Assembly: GCA_012184525.1 (NCBI GenBank) | Contig: WOFQ01000002.1 | Coordinates: 992,001-1,056,000, forward strand | Length of the DNA stretch: 64,000 bases | DNA from: Xenoacremonium recifei | Lineage: Eukaryota; Ascomycota; Sordariomycetes; Hypocreales; Nectriaceae | Direction: 5' to 3' | Shown here: positions 32,521-43,535 of the stretch, in pieces | Layout: the number at the start of each line of letters is the position of its first letter | How positions within the stretch are numbered: the stretch's first letter is position 1 | Notes under the pieces: generated by a model | Told to the model about the DNA's origin: nothing | Seen by the model: only the letters and a program-made list of their open reading frames with translations | The model's database searches: none | Position numbers and translations under genes: made by a program

Positions 32521-33284
32521 TTGGATGTCTTATCTTATGGCATGGAAGCTCAGCCTTGGGAATAAAATTTATAACCCTCCTGTCATGATAGCTCAGACTA
32601 TATAGCAAGGTTTTCCAACCCCAGGCAGCAGTGTAGGATGAGAAGCATAAGAAGCACAGCCGCCCCAGTACTCTGCCCTTTGTTTCCTCTTCTCCCCAAA
32701 GCAATACTGTTCTTGAAAAAGACCAATGATGAAAACTCAAGATGGCAACGGAACTTACGCAACGAGAGTGATATCTTGCTGCGTGATCTTATGCCATACA
32801 CACAAGTGCTCTGAGGTCCAGACGATGAAATGGATAGTGATTGCGACGAGGAGGAATGTCAAAGTCCAAGCCGTTCAGATTGGAGATGCCCTTTCAAATT
32901 TTGTGAAATCTTGCGATGCTAAACTTTGATGCTGACTAGAAGACCTTGAAGACTTATCACATGCACACCTTGCACGTGGCGTGGTCACCTTGTTTGAGCA
33001 CCGGAAATCTTCGTCAAACTACCTACAGCTGAGTCTCAATTTTATCCTACATAACAAACAAACAAACAAACAATTGGTATTCGCGACAGCGCGAGGCCCC
33101 TCGGCCCCCACGCCTCCAAAAACAGTTGCTTTTGCTTTTTCCCCATCCCAAACCTATTCCCTGATCGCTTGATCGCCGACGTCTATATAATGTCCAAAAG
33201 CAAACTGATATCTATCTAAAAAAGCCCAGAAAACGCCCGCGCAATAAGAAAGCCTCCCTATCGAACAACACCACGCCGCTATCG
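32521..33284. other. Intergenic after the RSE1 fragment
   Basis: 764 bp without a recognisable gene. A (CAAA)n microsatellite lies at 33054-33073. No continuation of RSE1 was found. Confidence 0.5.
33054..33073 (+). repeat. (CAAA)n microsatellite
   Basis: Five units of the four-base repeat in a non-coding stretch. Confidence 0.9.
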
Positions 33285-34043
33285 TCACAACAACCCCAGT
33301 CCTAACCTTAAGATAACGTACAAGAGCACCGCGAGCCCGAAGCCCGCGGCCATCGCCTCGTATTGTGCGAGGATCCGCTGGAGAGCGATCTTCGCGTCTG
33401 TGAGCCATAGTGTCTCGCCCACGCTCCGTCGCGCGGTGCGCAGGCCAGGAAGTCCGTCCATGCTGCGCAGGTTGGCCTCGTTGTGGTAGGCCTGCACGCC
33501 ATTCTTGTCGACAAGCTTGCGCGCCGAGATGTCGAGCGTGGGCCGCTCCTCAAAGACCGAAAGCTCATCCTTGGCCTCACCAGGCAGCGGCGCATAGGCC
33601 TCCCTCTTGACCCGCGGGACGCCAAAGCCACAACTTGTCTGCACCTCAAAGACATCACATACAATAACTGCGCGGGCGCCATCAAAGGCCGCGCGCTGGC
33701 CCTTCGCGATGCGGCGCACAAGGTCGGGAAACGCAGGGGCGTCCCACTCGACGACGCGGGCGCGGGCGAAGAAGCGCAGGATGCGTGGTGCAGGGCCGAG
33801 GCTCATGAACATGAGGCACAGACGGCCGTTGTCGTAGGCGTGCGCGATGGTCTCGCAGCCGGAGCCGGTGCGGTCGATGTATGCGCACTGCGTGGGCGAC
33901 AGTACCGCGAAGTGCGAGGCTGCGAGGCCCTTGGGCGAGACGTTGATGTGCGCGCCATGTGTGGGAGCTGAGCCGGTGAAGAAGACAGGCTGACGCTGGG
34001 CCCAGGCGGCGAGGTCGTCGGTGATGGCGGCGTGGAGCTTCAT
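33285..34043 (-). CDS. FMN split-barrel (pyridoxamine-phosphate-oxidase-like) protein with C-terminal membrane segment
   Basis: Intronless, 252 aa. The N-terminal 130 residues have the split-barrel pattern of the PNPOx-like family: AAWAQRQPVFFTGSAP, HINVSPKG, YIDRTGSGCETIAH, NGRLCLMFMSL and RFFARARVVEWD. These are the strands that bind flavin or a related cofactor. A middle segment includes CGFGVPRV and a Lys/Arg-rich part. The last 25 residues (AGFGLAVLLYVILRLGLGLL) are a strongly hydrophobic C-terminal helix with almost no tail, so a tail anchor in an intracellular membrane is likely. The start at 34043 is the first in-frame Met. The reaction is unknown. Confidence 0.85.
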   Translation of the reverse strand: MKLHAAITDDLAAWAQRQPVFFTGSAPTHGAHINVSPKGLAASHFAVLSPTQCAYIDRTGSGCETIAHAYDNGRLCLMFMSLGPAPRILRFFARARVVEWDAPAFPDLVRRIAKGQRAAFDGARAVIVCDVFEVQTSCGFGVPRVKREAYAPLPGEAKDELSVFEERPTLDISARKLVDKNGVQAYHNEANLRSMDGLPGLRTARRSVGETLWLTDAKIALQRILAQYEAMAAGFGLAVLLYVILRLGLGLL

Positions 34044-34550
34044 GGCAGGTGATGTGGTGTTGCAGAGCTGCCCAACGGTGGATGCCTCTGTCAAGATGGA
34101 GATACAGATGAGTGTTGCTGGTGACACGGCTGGTATGTTGAGCACCGAGGCAACGCACCATCTGAGACAGTGTCGGTGTAATCTGACATGGCGATGCCAT
34201 CATGGAGCGGGGGGAAGTCAGAGTCACCGATGACAAGGCCGACCGCGAAACTGGATTCCGGCCCGGCCAGTCCGGCCGCTTCCCCGTGGCGCCGAGACGG
34301 AAGCCGATGGTCGGCGTTATAAGACGAAATTCGAAGTAGGTAAAAAAAAGTGTGACTGGGGTTGCATTGAACGACAGCAGCAACAGGGACCAGACCAGGG
34401 GGTGACCCCGCGGAGCCCCGCGATGGTGTCGTCGTTAGTTAGGCGAGAAAACACAAAATATTTCGAGCCTGGGGCGATAATTGCCAGGCATTGGATGGTA
34501 GGATCCGTGAGATAAACGTATGGTAGAGTGCGGGTTACCCCTCTCTCAAG
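34044..34550. other. Intergenic, split-barrel gene promoter
   Basis: 507 bp between two minus-strand genes. No feature other than the expected promoter and 3' UTR is seen. Confidence 0.5.
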
Positions 34551-35742
34551 TTAGTTGACGATGGGGTAGGGATGGTAGTTGCCGTCCTCGAAGTTGTCGT
34601 CGTCAAAGGCGCTGCTGTCGCTGCTAAAGTGCGCCGAGCCAGCAGTGTTGGGCGTCCGCGGCACGTCGCGGGCATACTTCTGGTCATACTGCACGCTGCT
34701 GCTGATGTTGCTGCTGTTGCTCGTCTGCATGCGTCCTGTTAACACGGCCGTGGTCAGTCATCCATCAATCACCACTAGTCGAACGGGAAGAGGGAAACCA
34801 ACCTCCTGGGCCCCAGCCCTCGATGAAGCTAGTCCGGTGGCCTCCAGCGTGGGCGGCCATCGCGGGACGGTCCTCAAACCGTCGGGAGAGCCGCGCCTTG
34901 GCCTCTTTGGCCTCCGAGTTCTCCTTGTCGTGACCGCGATCCCGATCCCGATCCCGCTCACGCTCGCGCTCCTTGTCGCGGGGACGGCTCTTGTCGCGGC
35001 GGCGCTCCTCGCCTCGCTCACGGTGCCTCTCCTCGCGCTCGCGGTGACGCTCCTCACGGTCCTTCTTGCTGGGTGTCTTGCTGCCGCCGCTCGATGACGT
35101 CTTGCTAGAGGCCTTGCTGGAGGGCCGCGACGACGTCTTGGGGCGCTCGACGATGATCTCGGTGCGCTCGGTACGGTCCTTGTGCTCCTTGCGTTCGGAG
35201 CGCTCAGAGCGCTGCTGCTCGGTGGGCAGGGGCGCCGTCATGGCCGAGGGGGGAACGGTGCCGCTGATGGCGTCGTACTTCATCTTGAGGTTCTCGTACT
35301 TGGCGTTGAGGCCGATGTGGCGCTGCTCCCAGTCACGGCGCTCAAAGCTGAGCCGTTCGTTCTCCGAATTGACATGGCGAATGTCCTCCTTCAGGACGCG
35401 GATGTCCTCCTTGAGGGTGTCGCCGTCGTTGCGCGAAGTCTCAAGCTGCGACTTGAGCTCGCGGTAGGCACCGGCCGTCTCATTGAGCTTCTTGTTGGCC
35501 AGCTCGAGCGCGGACCGCAGCTTGTCGACCTCGGCATTGGCCTTGTTCAGCTCGGTGTTGGCCTTTTGGAGGTCGTCTAGGAGTCGGGTATCAAAGTCGT
35601 CTTCTTCGTCCTCTTCATCGCGGATAGTGTGTGAGCGGTCACGGGCGGGTGAAAGCGGAACCGGCTCGTCGTAGAAAGTGACGGTCTGCGGCTTGGAGGC
35701 TCTCTTGCCAGAGTTGGCAGAGGGCCGCTGGTACAGAGACAT
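34551..35742 (-). CDS. Coiled-coil protein with Arg/Glu/Asp-rich tail, function unknown
   Basis: Two exons (35742-34803, 34735-34551) encode 374 aa; the 67-bp intron joins GWGPGG and RMQTSN in phase. After a Pro/Ser N-terminus and an acidic patch (RDEEDEEDDFD), residues 50-150 are a heptad coiled coil (LDDLQKANTELNKANAEVD...). A Ser-rich segment and a long tract of alternating charges (REREERHRER, RERERDRDRD) follow. The C-terminal exon is Ser/Asp-rich (SSDSSAFDDDNFEDGN). The charged tract suggests a nuclear or RNA-associated protein, but no named family is recognised. Confidence 0.85.
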
Positions 35743-37400
35743 CTCGACGAGTCAACCGACGTTTTGGGAAGTGCTGTCTGTTGTTGATTCGACAGTTCAC
35801 TCAAGGGCCTATGCAGCAATGCCCAAGAGGACTGGCTCTTTAAAAAAAAGTTGTGTGGTGGGCGAATTGCGAGTTGGGAGCTGGAGGGGCAGTTGGGCAG
35901 GGCTCCTAGAAAAGATAGGGATGAAGCGGAAGAGAGGCGAGCGGAAGAGGGGCTAAGTCCAGTCCGGAAGCTTCACTTGTGCCTGATAGGAATAATACCT
36001 AATAAAAGGGGTATCCGAGACCTTTGGAGAATGAGACCGAAATTGAGGTTTGGGATATGCCGGGTGTGTGGGAATTTCTGCCAAGGGTTTGTAATTCGTT
36101 GGGCAGCAATGCCAATGAGTCAGACTTTTTTTTCTCTCTCTTTGTTTAACACCAACCGGAAGGAATTTCCAGGGATTTGGAGGGTAAAAAAAAAGCTGTG
36201 GGTGCGAAGAGGAGATTTGAAGGGTCGGAACCAGGAGGAAAAAGAAAAGAAAAAAAGTGATCGGGTGGACGATTTATCGCCTTGCGGGTGTGGAAGGGAT
36301 AAATGACCTGGGCTGGAATGGGGAGAGATGCAAGTCGGACTGAGACCCGGGGGAGCCTAGACCAGCTTTATCAAGTGCAAGAAACGAAGGACTTGACATG
36401 GAGTTGCTGCCTCGCCTGGGCAGAACGCCTTGCAGGGTCTTTGGAATCCAAGTGCCGCGCACCAGACAAGAGTGCGGACTGGAGGTAGCGGTACATACGA
36501 GTTGAGGCACACGGAGGAGAAAGCAGCCAGCCCTCATGATGGAGGGAGGGGCTAAGATCGGGATGGAGGGAAGGATGGGATGGGATGCCAGGCCAAGGGC
36601 CTCACCCGCAAGACATGACAGGCACGGAGCCTGGCTGGCCGGGGGACAAGAGACGGGACAAGAGACGGGAGACGGGCGGGAGACGGCGAGGGGGCGCGCG
36701 TGCCAGTGTCCAGGGCCAGTCTGCTGAAGATTGTGTGGCAGCATGGAGCCCAGCAACAGAACAGCAGGGGCTGCCCTTCAGAGAATCCCTCCCGACGCAG
36801 CAAAGAAAAAAAAAAGTTGAAAAAAGGCGTCGGGTCCCTGGTCTGTGTGTGAGTGAGGGGATCCGGAACGACAGGGGCAGGACGGGCTGCAGACAGGGAT
36901 CCCCAGCTAGCAGCTGCCAGAAAGCTTGCCTCCCCAGCCCGTCTCATTGGCTCTGCCGAGGCAGTGCAAGACGGGAAGCAATCTCCCTTGTCCGTCTCTT
37001 TGTCTGCGTCTTTCTCGTAGGTGTGCGTCCTCTTCCTTGTGCGCGCCCCCTCGCGGGCTGTGTCTCTCCGGCGCATGGCAAGGCAGAGAGGACAGTAAGC
37101 ACCTTCATCCTTGGCCGCGTCCCTGTCGGATGCCTCTCCGCCTCATGCCTCCCCTGTCCGGCCCCCAAACGCTGCGCCAAAGAGGGAAAAGACGGTGCAG
37201 AATTGCGGCACCCCCCCTTCCTCCGGCACGGGAACCTGCCTGGTCTGGTCGCCCGCGCGCGCGGTGTGCAGCCTGCGGAACGAGCTTCGAAGGATTCCCT
37301 TGGCCGGCGCCCTCGAGGGGAATGAGTCATTGGTTGATACCGATAGCGCTGACCCTGGCGTGTGATTGAGGTGCAATGCGCAATGCACATCAGTTTATGC
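35743..37400. other. Gene-free G- and purine-rich stretch
   Basis: About 1.6 kb upstream of the coiled-coil gene. The plus strand is rich in GA and G runs with poly-A and poly-T tracts (for example 36124-36133 and 36187-36194). Open frames here are Arg/Gly-rich products of base composition. No gene is supported. Confidence 0.5.
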
Positions 37401-37737
37401 GCAGCCGGCCTGCATATCTTGGTGTACAGAACAAAGAAAGAAGACGGAGCGAGTTCTGCAAGGCGATGGTGGTGCTTGCGCGTCTGGCCACCGATGACGA
37501 CAGACTCGTTCGGTCGTACGGGCTTCTTGTAAAGAACATCTTGAAGCTGCAGAGTTGTGTTGATACGCGAGCGAGCCGTTAGTCGTAAGAAGGGTCGAAG
37601 ATTGTCGAGCAGCGGGTAGGGCTGAAGGCGAGAGCCAACGGACGGAAGGTGGAGGGTACGTACCTTCTCCTCGCTGTACGGACGGGAGTAGCGTGAGAGT
37701 GTCGTCACCAATTCTCTACTCCGTAAGGCCCGTTCGC
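37401..37737 (-). CDS. Possible internal exons of an unrecognised gene (doubtful)
   Basis: Two candidate exons read like real protein: 37737-37664 (ERALRSRELVTTLSRYSRPY...) and 37546 down to about 37410 (LQDVLYKKPVRPNESVVIGG, then QTRKHHHRLAEL and APSSFFVLY). They are joined by a good intron at 37547-37663 (donor gtacgt, ctaac, acceptor tgcag). No ATG lies in frame just upstream, and possible 5' exons near 37773-37806 and 37990-38010 need a 35-bp intron, which is too short. The 3' end is unresolved; beyond 37400 the frame turns into Arg-rich low-quality sequence. Product unknown. Confidence 0.35.
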
Positions 37738-39286
37738 CTCCCGTCAACGGTTGTGTTAGCGGCCCCTCACACGTAAACTTTTAGCGAGGTTGGCGAGCTC
37801 GGGAGGCTATTCGGACGGGACGCGACGGGGCTTCCCCGCCATGAAAGACGCTCGTGATCCATCCATCACCCATACCCATCATCCATCATCCACCCATCCT
37901 TCCCATCCCATCCCATGCCACTAACAAGGTGAGGCATCCAGGCAGCCTTTCGCCACATCTCCTTTCCCTTCCAACCGCCATCCCCTCACCGAATCCCGCC
38001 CGCTCGGCATCGCGACTCTTCTGCCCTCTGGTTCGCTGTGCGCTCGTTCGCGTTCACCACGGATCTACCCGCCCTTCACACAAGAGACAACGAACCGATG
38101 GCCATCGCTGTGCCTCTTCGCCCTACCACTAAAATCCCTTTCACGCAGTCCTAGCCTTGCCATCTGAAACGAACCATGACGAGGCCCGGATAGACTATTT
38201 ACACTTCTATCATGTAGGACTCGCGATCTAACACCCGACTCGGTCTCTCAGCGCCGACCGAAACGGATCAAGAACTCTCTCCGGGTCTATCATCCATCCT
38301 ACTGGTGCCCACACACCTGGACCGTTGCCGTATCGCCAAAGATCAGGATCCGGATAGTGCCGTGACCTCCATGTCATCCCACACCCCCAAGGCAGTAGCA
38401 CAGTACATGCCTGTGTTCAACCCGTATATCTCAGGCACCTAGCCCCTGGGTCCCAAAGTCCCCCCGGTGCGAGTAGGACTGCTGCAAGCGCTCAACGACA
38501 TCTTCATTATCTCGGCGTGAATTTGCATGTACCTATACTTCTCACTTGGTTTGAGAGAAGGCGGCCTAGTCTGTTCGGTCTCCAGCTTCTAAGTGGCTCC
38601 CCTGTCCAGCTGAGCATCCAAACACGATGCCCCGTTGTCTAAATCCGGACCTCATCCCCAACGTCTAAAACCGCATTATTGCAAAGACACCCGTCTACTT
38701 GCTGGGCGCTGGTCTCGACACCCTCTCGATACCGCATTATGGGTGCCGCGGGAGAAGAGCCGTGGAACACATGACCCCCAAACTCACCCGCCCCCCCTTC
38801 GGTCCTACATCCCAAAGACGTCACGCGGTGAAAGGCCGGACAATCACCCCATTTTGACGCGAATCCAGTCTATTGATTGATGATCCCCATTCCCATACCG
38901 AGAGCAACAGGCTACAAATCTCGCGGCCTCTGTCTGTACCGCCGGGCTCCTCGCCGTATTCTATGTAGACCGAAAGGCCCGGGTGACAAGCGCGCTCGAG
39001 TGTTCCCAGCTCTTCGTCATATCTCTGAAATGTAAGAACACCTGTGTATCCGAGTGAGCAAATGCGGCACACAAGAAATGTTGTCATCAATGCGTACCTG
39101 AAAACAATCTTGCAAGAGAGACGTGAGTCAGGTCAAGCTGTCGGACTGTACCCTCCAAAAAAAGATCCGAAACAACCGAAGACAAGAAATATCAGGAATG
39201 ATGAAAAGTCAGAAAAAGAAGGGTCTAGAAAGTCTGCTGTGCCCCATGTCTGTAACATAGAAAATCAAGAAACGGAACGAGTGTGT
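37738..39286. other. Gene-free stretch
   Basis: About 1.5 kb. It contains CCATC-rich low-complexity sequence around 37855-37920. No gene or RNA is supported, apart from possible 5' exons of the doubtful gene to its left. Confidence 0.45.
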
Positions 39287-39943
39287 TCAGATCATGCGCA
39301 TCCTCCTCAGCATGTCTTCGTAATACTGCACCCTTTCAACCTTGGCATCCAGCACCGCCAGGATCTGGATATGCTGCTCCCGCAACGGCTCGTACTTGTC
39401 CTTCCAAAATTTGGCCAAGCCCTTCCAGTACTCAACCTCCTTGGCCAAGTCGGACACGCGGCGGTTGAAGCTCTGCTCGAGCTGCTTGGAAAGTTCGCGA
39501 ACACGGAACCGTAGATCTGAATTCTCCTCCTTCAGGCCCCTGTTCTCATTCTCGAGGCGGTACACCTTGGACCGCAGCCGTTCTGTTTCGCGGTGGCTAC
39601 GGCTGGAGTTGTCGCTGTTGCCGTCGATGGTTCGCCGTAGGGAGTCGTTATCGGCTTGGAGTGTTGCAATCTGCTCTTGCAGCTGCGGCACGACGACGCT
39701 GTTGAGGCGATAATTCTCGGCTTCGAAGTTGGAAAGACTGAGACGTAGGGCATCGTTCTGAGCTCCGAACCCCTGATTGGCCTGGTCCAGAACCCGATTC
39801 CGTTCGACCAGCGCCTTCCATTCTTCTCGGTTGACTCGATAGTAGTCACAGTGTCGGTGGTTGTGGTATGACTTGGAACGCTTGAGGGAGACGAATTGCT
39901 GCGTTCCGTCTGGTAGATTCTCGACGTAGTATCGTCGAGACAT
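39287..39943 (-). CDS. Small coiled-coil protein, function unknown
   Basis: Intronless, 218 aa, start at MSRRYYVENL (39943). The N-terminal 50 residues form a basic, aromatic module (NLPDGTQQFVSLKRSKSYHN, then HCDYYRVNREEW). From about 55 to the end it is a nearly continuous heptad coiled coil with Leu, Glu and Arg, ending VERVQYYEDMLRRMRMI. No named domain is recognised. The last third (EVEYWKGLAKFWKDKYEPLR) resembles the end of the coiled coil in the protein 3.5 kb away (RRDWEQRHIGLNAKYENLK), so the two may be distant paralogues; this is only an impression. Confidence 0.8.
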   Translation of the reverse strand: MSRRYYVENLPDGTQQFVSLKRSKSYHNHRHCDYYRVNREEWKALVERNRVLDQANQGFGAQNDALRLSLSNFEAENYRLNSVVVPQLQEQIATLQADNDSLRRTIDGNSDNSSRSHRETERLRSKVYRLENENRGLKEENSDLRFRVRELSKQLEQSFNRRVSDLAKEVEYWKGLAKFWKDKYEPLREQHIQILAVLDAKVERVQYYEDMLRRMRMI

Positions 39944-42187
39944 GTCGAGCGAGTGTAAGTGTTGGGGTTTGGTGGTTGGTTTAGCGAGTGTTGGTGATGG
40001 TTGATCTTGCTTCACAACACTCAAGTGCAGAGGCAAGACAGCAGAGAAAATAAGCTCTTCCAGTCAAAGAGGACTAGAGCTGTTAATGTAGTAGTTGAAC
40101 CAGAGACACCCTCTGATGCTACGATTGCTGGTGACTTGTCTGATTGTCTCGGGACGAGCCAGAGGATTGCAGAGTGATGCGTGAAAGAAGCACTAGACTA
40201 ATGCAGGTGATCAAAGAGACACTGAGCCTTCACAACCCACGAATGGGGATCAACGCACGCGGGAGGCCATATTATTTATGGACTCTGCTCCAGGCACTCG
40301 CCATTGCTAGGCCTGCCTCTCCTCCCACCACGGGAGAGGCCAGGACGCGGACAAAGAAACCACGAGGGTGTCGCGGATGGGCAACACCAGGGCAGACAGG
40401 CCCAAAGTCCTTGTGGCTGGGGGCCTCGCCGTGGCCCCACGCGCCAGAAGATGGAGGGCAAGAAGTGAGTACTTCGCAGCAGGAAGAAACATGAGTGTCG
40501 AGTGAGTGTCTGTCAGAGAGAGGCGTGGCCGTGCCATACTGTACCAGCGCGAAGCCCGCGGGCAGCAAACGGACGGACTGTGGCGCGTGGCCCTCCATGT
40601 CTCACGGTGGTCATCCCGAGCGCCAGCCATGACGACTTCGATACGTAGCTGTTAGTGAGCGCATCTCCCAGCGTCTGCAAAGGGCATTCTGATATCGCTG
40701 TAAGTCGCCCTATCCGGCGGCGAGCGTCCCTTGCATGAGCGCTGCCGGGCCCCTGCGGTAGTTCGAAGCCATCGATGCTGCTGCGCGTCAGAGCGACAGG
40801 CGGCGGCTGGCACCGAGATCTGAGCTCGACGTGGACGAAGCCGTTTGGCTGGCTGCGTGACGAGCTGGGAGGAGGCGAGATGGTGGGCAGGGGGGGAGGT
40901 CGAGTGATGCCCAACCCGCACTGTGTGAGGTGTGGAGGCGCTGCAGATATGCACAGTCTGCACACGGTGCGATCACCTGTAGCAGGGGCCATGACCTGCT
41001 TTAGCGCCTCATCGCGGCTGCGCTTCCAGCGGCCTCCAGGCCTACCACACTTTAGCACTCTCAACTATCAGCGCCCATTCCCGCACCATCCCGGATGCAC
41101 TCGGATCTCTGCACAGCCGCCCAACCAGCTCGACTTTAGGTGGTCTCGGGAGTCCTGAAAATCCCCGTAGGATCCAGGCCGGCTCGTCTCCTGTCAGCGG
41201 TGGCAAATGGCAGCCTTAGGTCTTTGTCCGGCCTCGTTCAAGCGCGAGTGAGGCTGCAACCGATTAACTTCAGCTGTAGTGGCTGCATGTTGGTTCTTTG
41301 TCCAGCGCGGACTCGGACTTGAGCTCGGACTATGTTGGTCTGAGACGAAATAACCGGTTCGAAGTGGACGCTTGTATTGGTCAATTTCTCTACTTTGCCT
41401 CGTCTATTTGGAATCGATGCAGCATCACATCGAGGGACATCAACTAGTCAAGACACTGACGTTGGTCTCATGCTGCTCATCGTTGCACCAACTGTCAGCA
41501 AAAGCAACTTGGAATTGACGAGGCCTCCTCTCAAATGACTGATTCGCCCCTTGAAATGGCCCCCAACTCCCGCCTGAAAGGCTGACAGTCCTAGAGTTTC
41601 AGCCTCCGCTTCAGCCTTGACACAACCCTCACGTTACGAGCACGCATGAAGGCAAAGATCTCCTGACGCATTGCCTTGTCCTGCTTCCACGGTTTTCGTA
41701 TTCTGTCTGACCATATTCAGCTCGCCGGGTGATTCTTACCCAGCCTCAGCCCTTTCCTCATGGCCGCGTCACAACATGCTATTCTAGACACTGCACTTTC
41801 ATCGCTGCCTATCTCGTATCAAGCGACGATGCACATGATCAATGTGTCAGAAACTGCTCTGGCCCCCAAGATATCCAGCTGTGGCGTATGCACACTGCAA
41901 TTGCTGTAGAGACTGATTTTAGTCACCATCCGAAGCCAATCCTCAGTAAACGCCCCCGGCATCTCTTAGCTCTGAACCAACTCCTTAGTCGGATGTTTGA
42001 ACTGCATGGTATCTTGAATGAATGGGTATGGCTGTGAGCCTGTCGATACGCAGCATCTCTCAAGCAACCTGTTTTCTCAATCTCCTGGCTGCAAAATTCC
42101 AGAGACCTAAGATCATGATCCAGCAGTATCAATTTATGTTTTAAAAAGTTTCTGACTTAACATGTCTCTTTTTCCTTGAGTGCTGTC
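39944..42187. other. 2.2 kb stretch without recognised genes
   Basis: Upstream region of the small coiled-coil gene and downstream region of the zinc-module gene. Open frames up to 183 codons occur on both strands but overlap each other, lack splice partners and show no domain. I see no RNA gene. Confidence 0.45.
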
Positions 42188-42949
42188 TTAAGCTTTGCTC
42201 GAATTTAAACGATCATGCTCTTGACAATACTCTGACCCTACCATCCACCTCTCCCTCACACACTCATGGTAACGACATTTATGCATCGCGCAGTAAGGGT
42301 AATCCTTCACAGCCTGCCGCTCGCAAGCCGCCCATGAGCAGAGATGCGTAAAGCAATAGTTTGCCTGCACCTTCACGTCCAGCATCACACACGGCAACCC
42401 ACACCCCTCAACGGCACAGAGTCGGTGCCATTCACACACTCTTGACAAGGAGTCAGGAAAAGTGTCCTCTTCCATCTCAGCTGTGCAAAAGGGCATGGAG
42501 CAGCCGTGACGCTTGCAGGAGGGCTTCGAAGCCTCCTTTATGTTCCCGCACGATGGACGCTTGCAGAGATCTTAAGCCTGATTAACAACATTGCTTCAAA
42601 TAGGGGAATGGTACTCACGATCCACACAAGCATTATAGCGATAGGGGTCTCTCTCTTTCACGTAATTAGAACACCTGGCTCCATCCTCAAATACTGGGCA
42701 CATCAAGTCTGCACCAATCGTCAGCACCTACCACAATAGCCCTTCAATATCTACTCACGGTTCAGGCACGCCACCTCGAACGCAACCTTGGGCTCGTCGC
42801 ATGCCACTCCAGCCTCAACAAATAGACATGGCTCTTCTCCACATCGACATGAGTGACATTCTAACCCTCGTTAGTGTCCATCAAACGCGCCTATGCTTGC
42901 GATGTGCTGGAGTTCGCTCGAGGGGACCTGACTTACTTGAACAAGACAT
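42188..42949 (-). CDS. Tandem C-C-C-H zinc-module protein
   Basis: Four exons (42949-42937, 42860-42759, 42708-42619, 42570-42188) encode 195 aa with 29 cysteines. Introns are 76, 50 and 48 bp. The protein is built of about seven units of the form C-x(4-7)-C-x(9-18)-C-x2-H, for example LCKRPSCGNIKEASKPSCKRH and LCSWAACERQAVKDYPYCAMH. The spacing suggests each unit binds one zinc. All three introns are phase 1, and introns 2 and 3 both split the final His codon of a unit, so exon 3 (90 nt) is exactly one unit. There is no signal peptide, so it is probably intracellular. No named family is recognised. The 13-nt first exon (MSCS) is inferred from the splice sites only. Confidence 0.8.
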
Positions 42950-43535
42950 TGGAACGGGAAATCACGGTGTCTATCAGAACTTGGCATTCAATTTGAAGGG
43001 TATACGAAACAGATATGAAACAGAAAGAGAAAAATGTGCTCTGATTATATAGATTTCTTGGAATCCTCTCCCATTGCACTGAATAACATCGCATCCATAC
43101 ACAGCTAGAGTCAGTCATCACATCGCGCCCTAAGTTTGCTTCCTACCATTCATCAGCTGCCTCGAAACCCCTATTCATAATCCAGTCCGAAGAGTCAGGA
43201 CGAAATGTTTGCATCGCATATTCACCGCCTGACAAGATGAAAAGCCCAAAGCTCCCGCCGATGAATCAAAATCAGTGTCATTGCTACGTTTGTCTATCCC
43301 ATCCAGTCATGCGCCTTTTGAAGTCCTTCTTTCGTGGTATCATTCCATGCAAACACGTTACTTTTCCGTGACCCCTCGCTTTCCTCTATTGACACTTCGC
43401 TTCCCACGAAGGGAGTTCGATCTAAAGCATAGGTATATATAAAAGCCTTAAACCCAAGGCTCTGAAAAGAAATCAAGTAAAAAAGGAGTCGCCTTAAGGG
43501 CCTGTCTTTCAACCGCGCATGTAGTAGAGCTCGTT
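42950..43535. other. Intergenic, zinc-module gene to TBF1
   Basis: 586 bp. Promoter of the zinc-module gene and 3' flank of the TBF1-like gene. No other feature. Confidence 0.5.

Noticed and set aside
36944..37747. 267-codon minus-strand open frame
   Set aside because: It has no ATG start, runs through a likely intron, and is Arg-rich low-quality sequence below 37400. Only the 37401-37737 part was kept, as doubtful.
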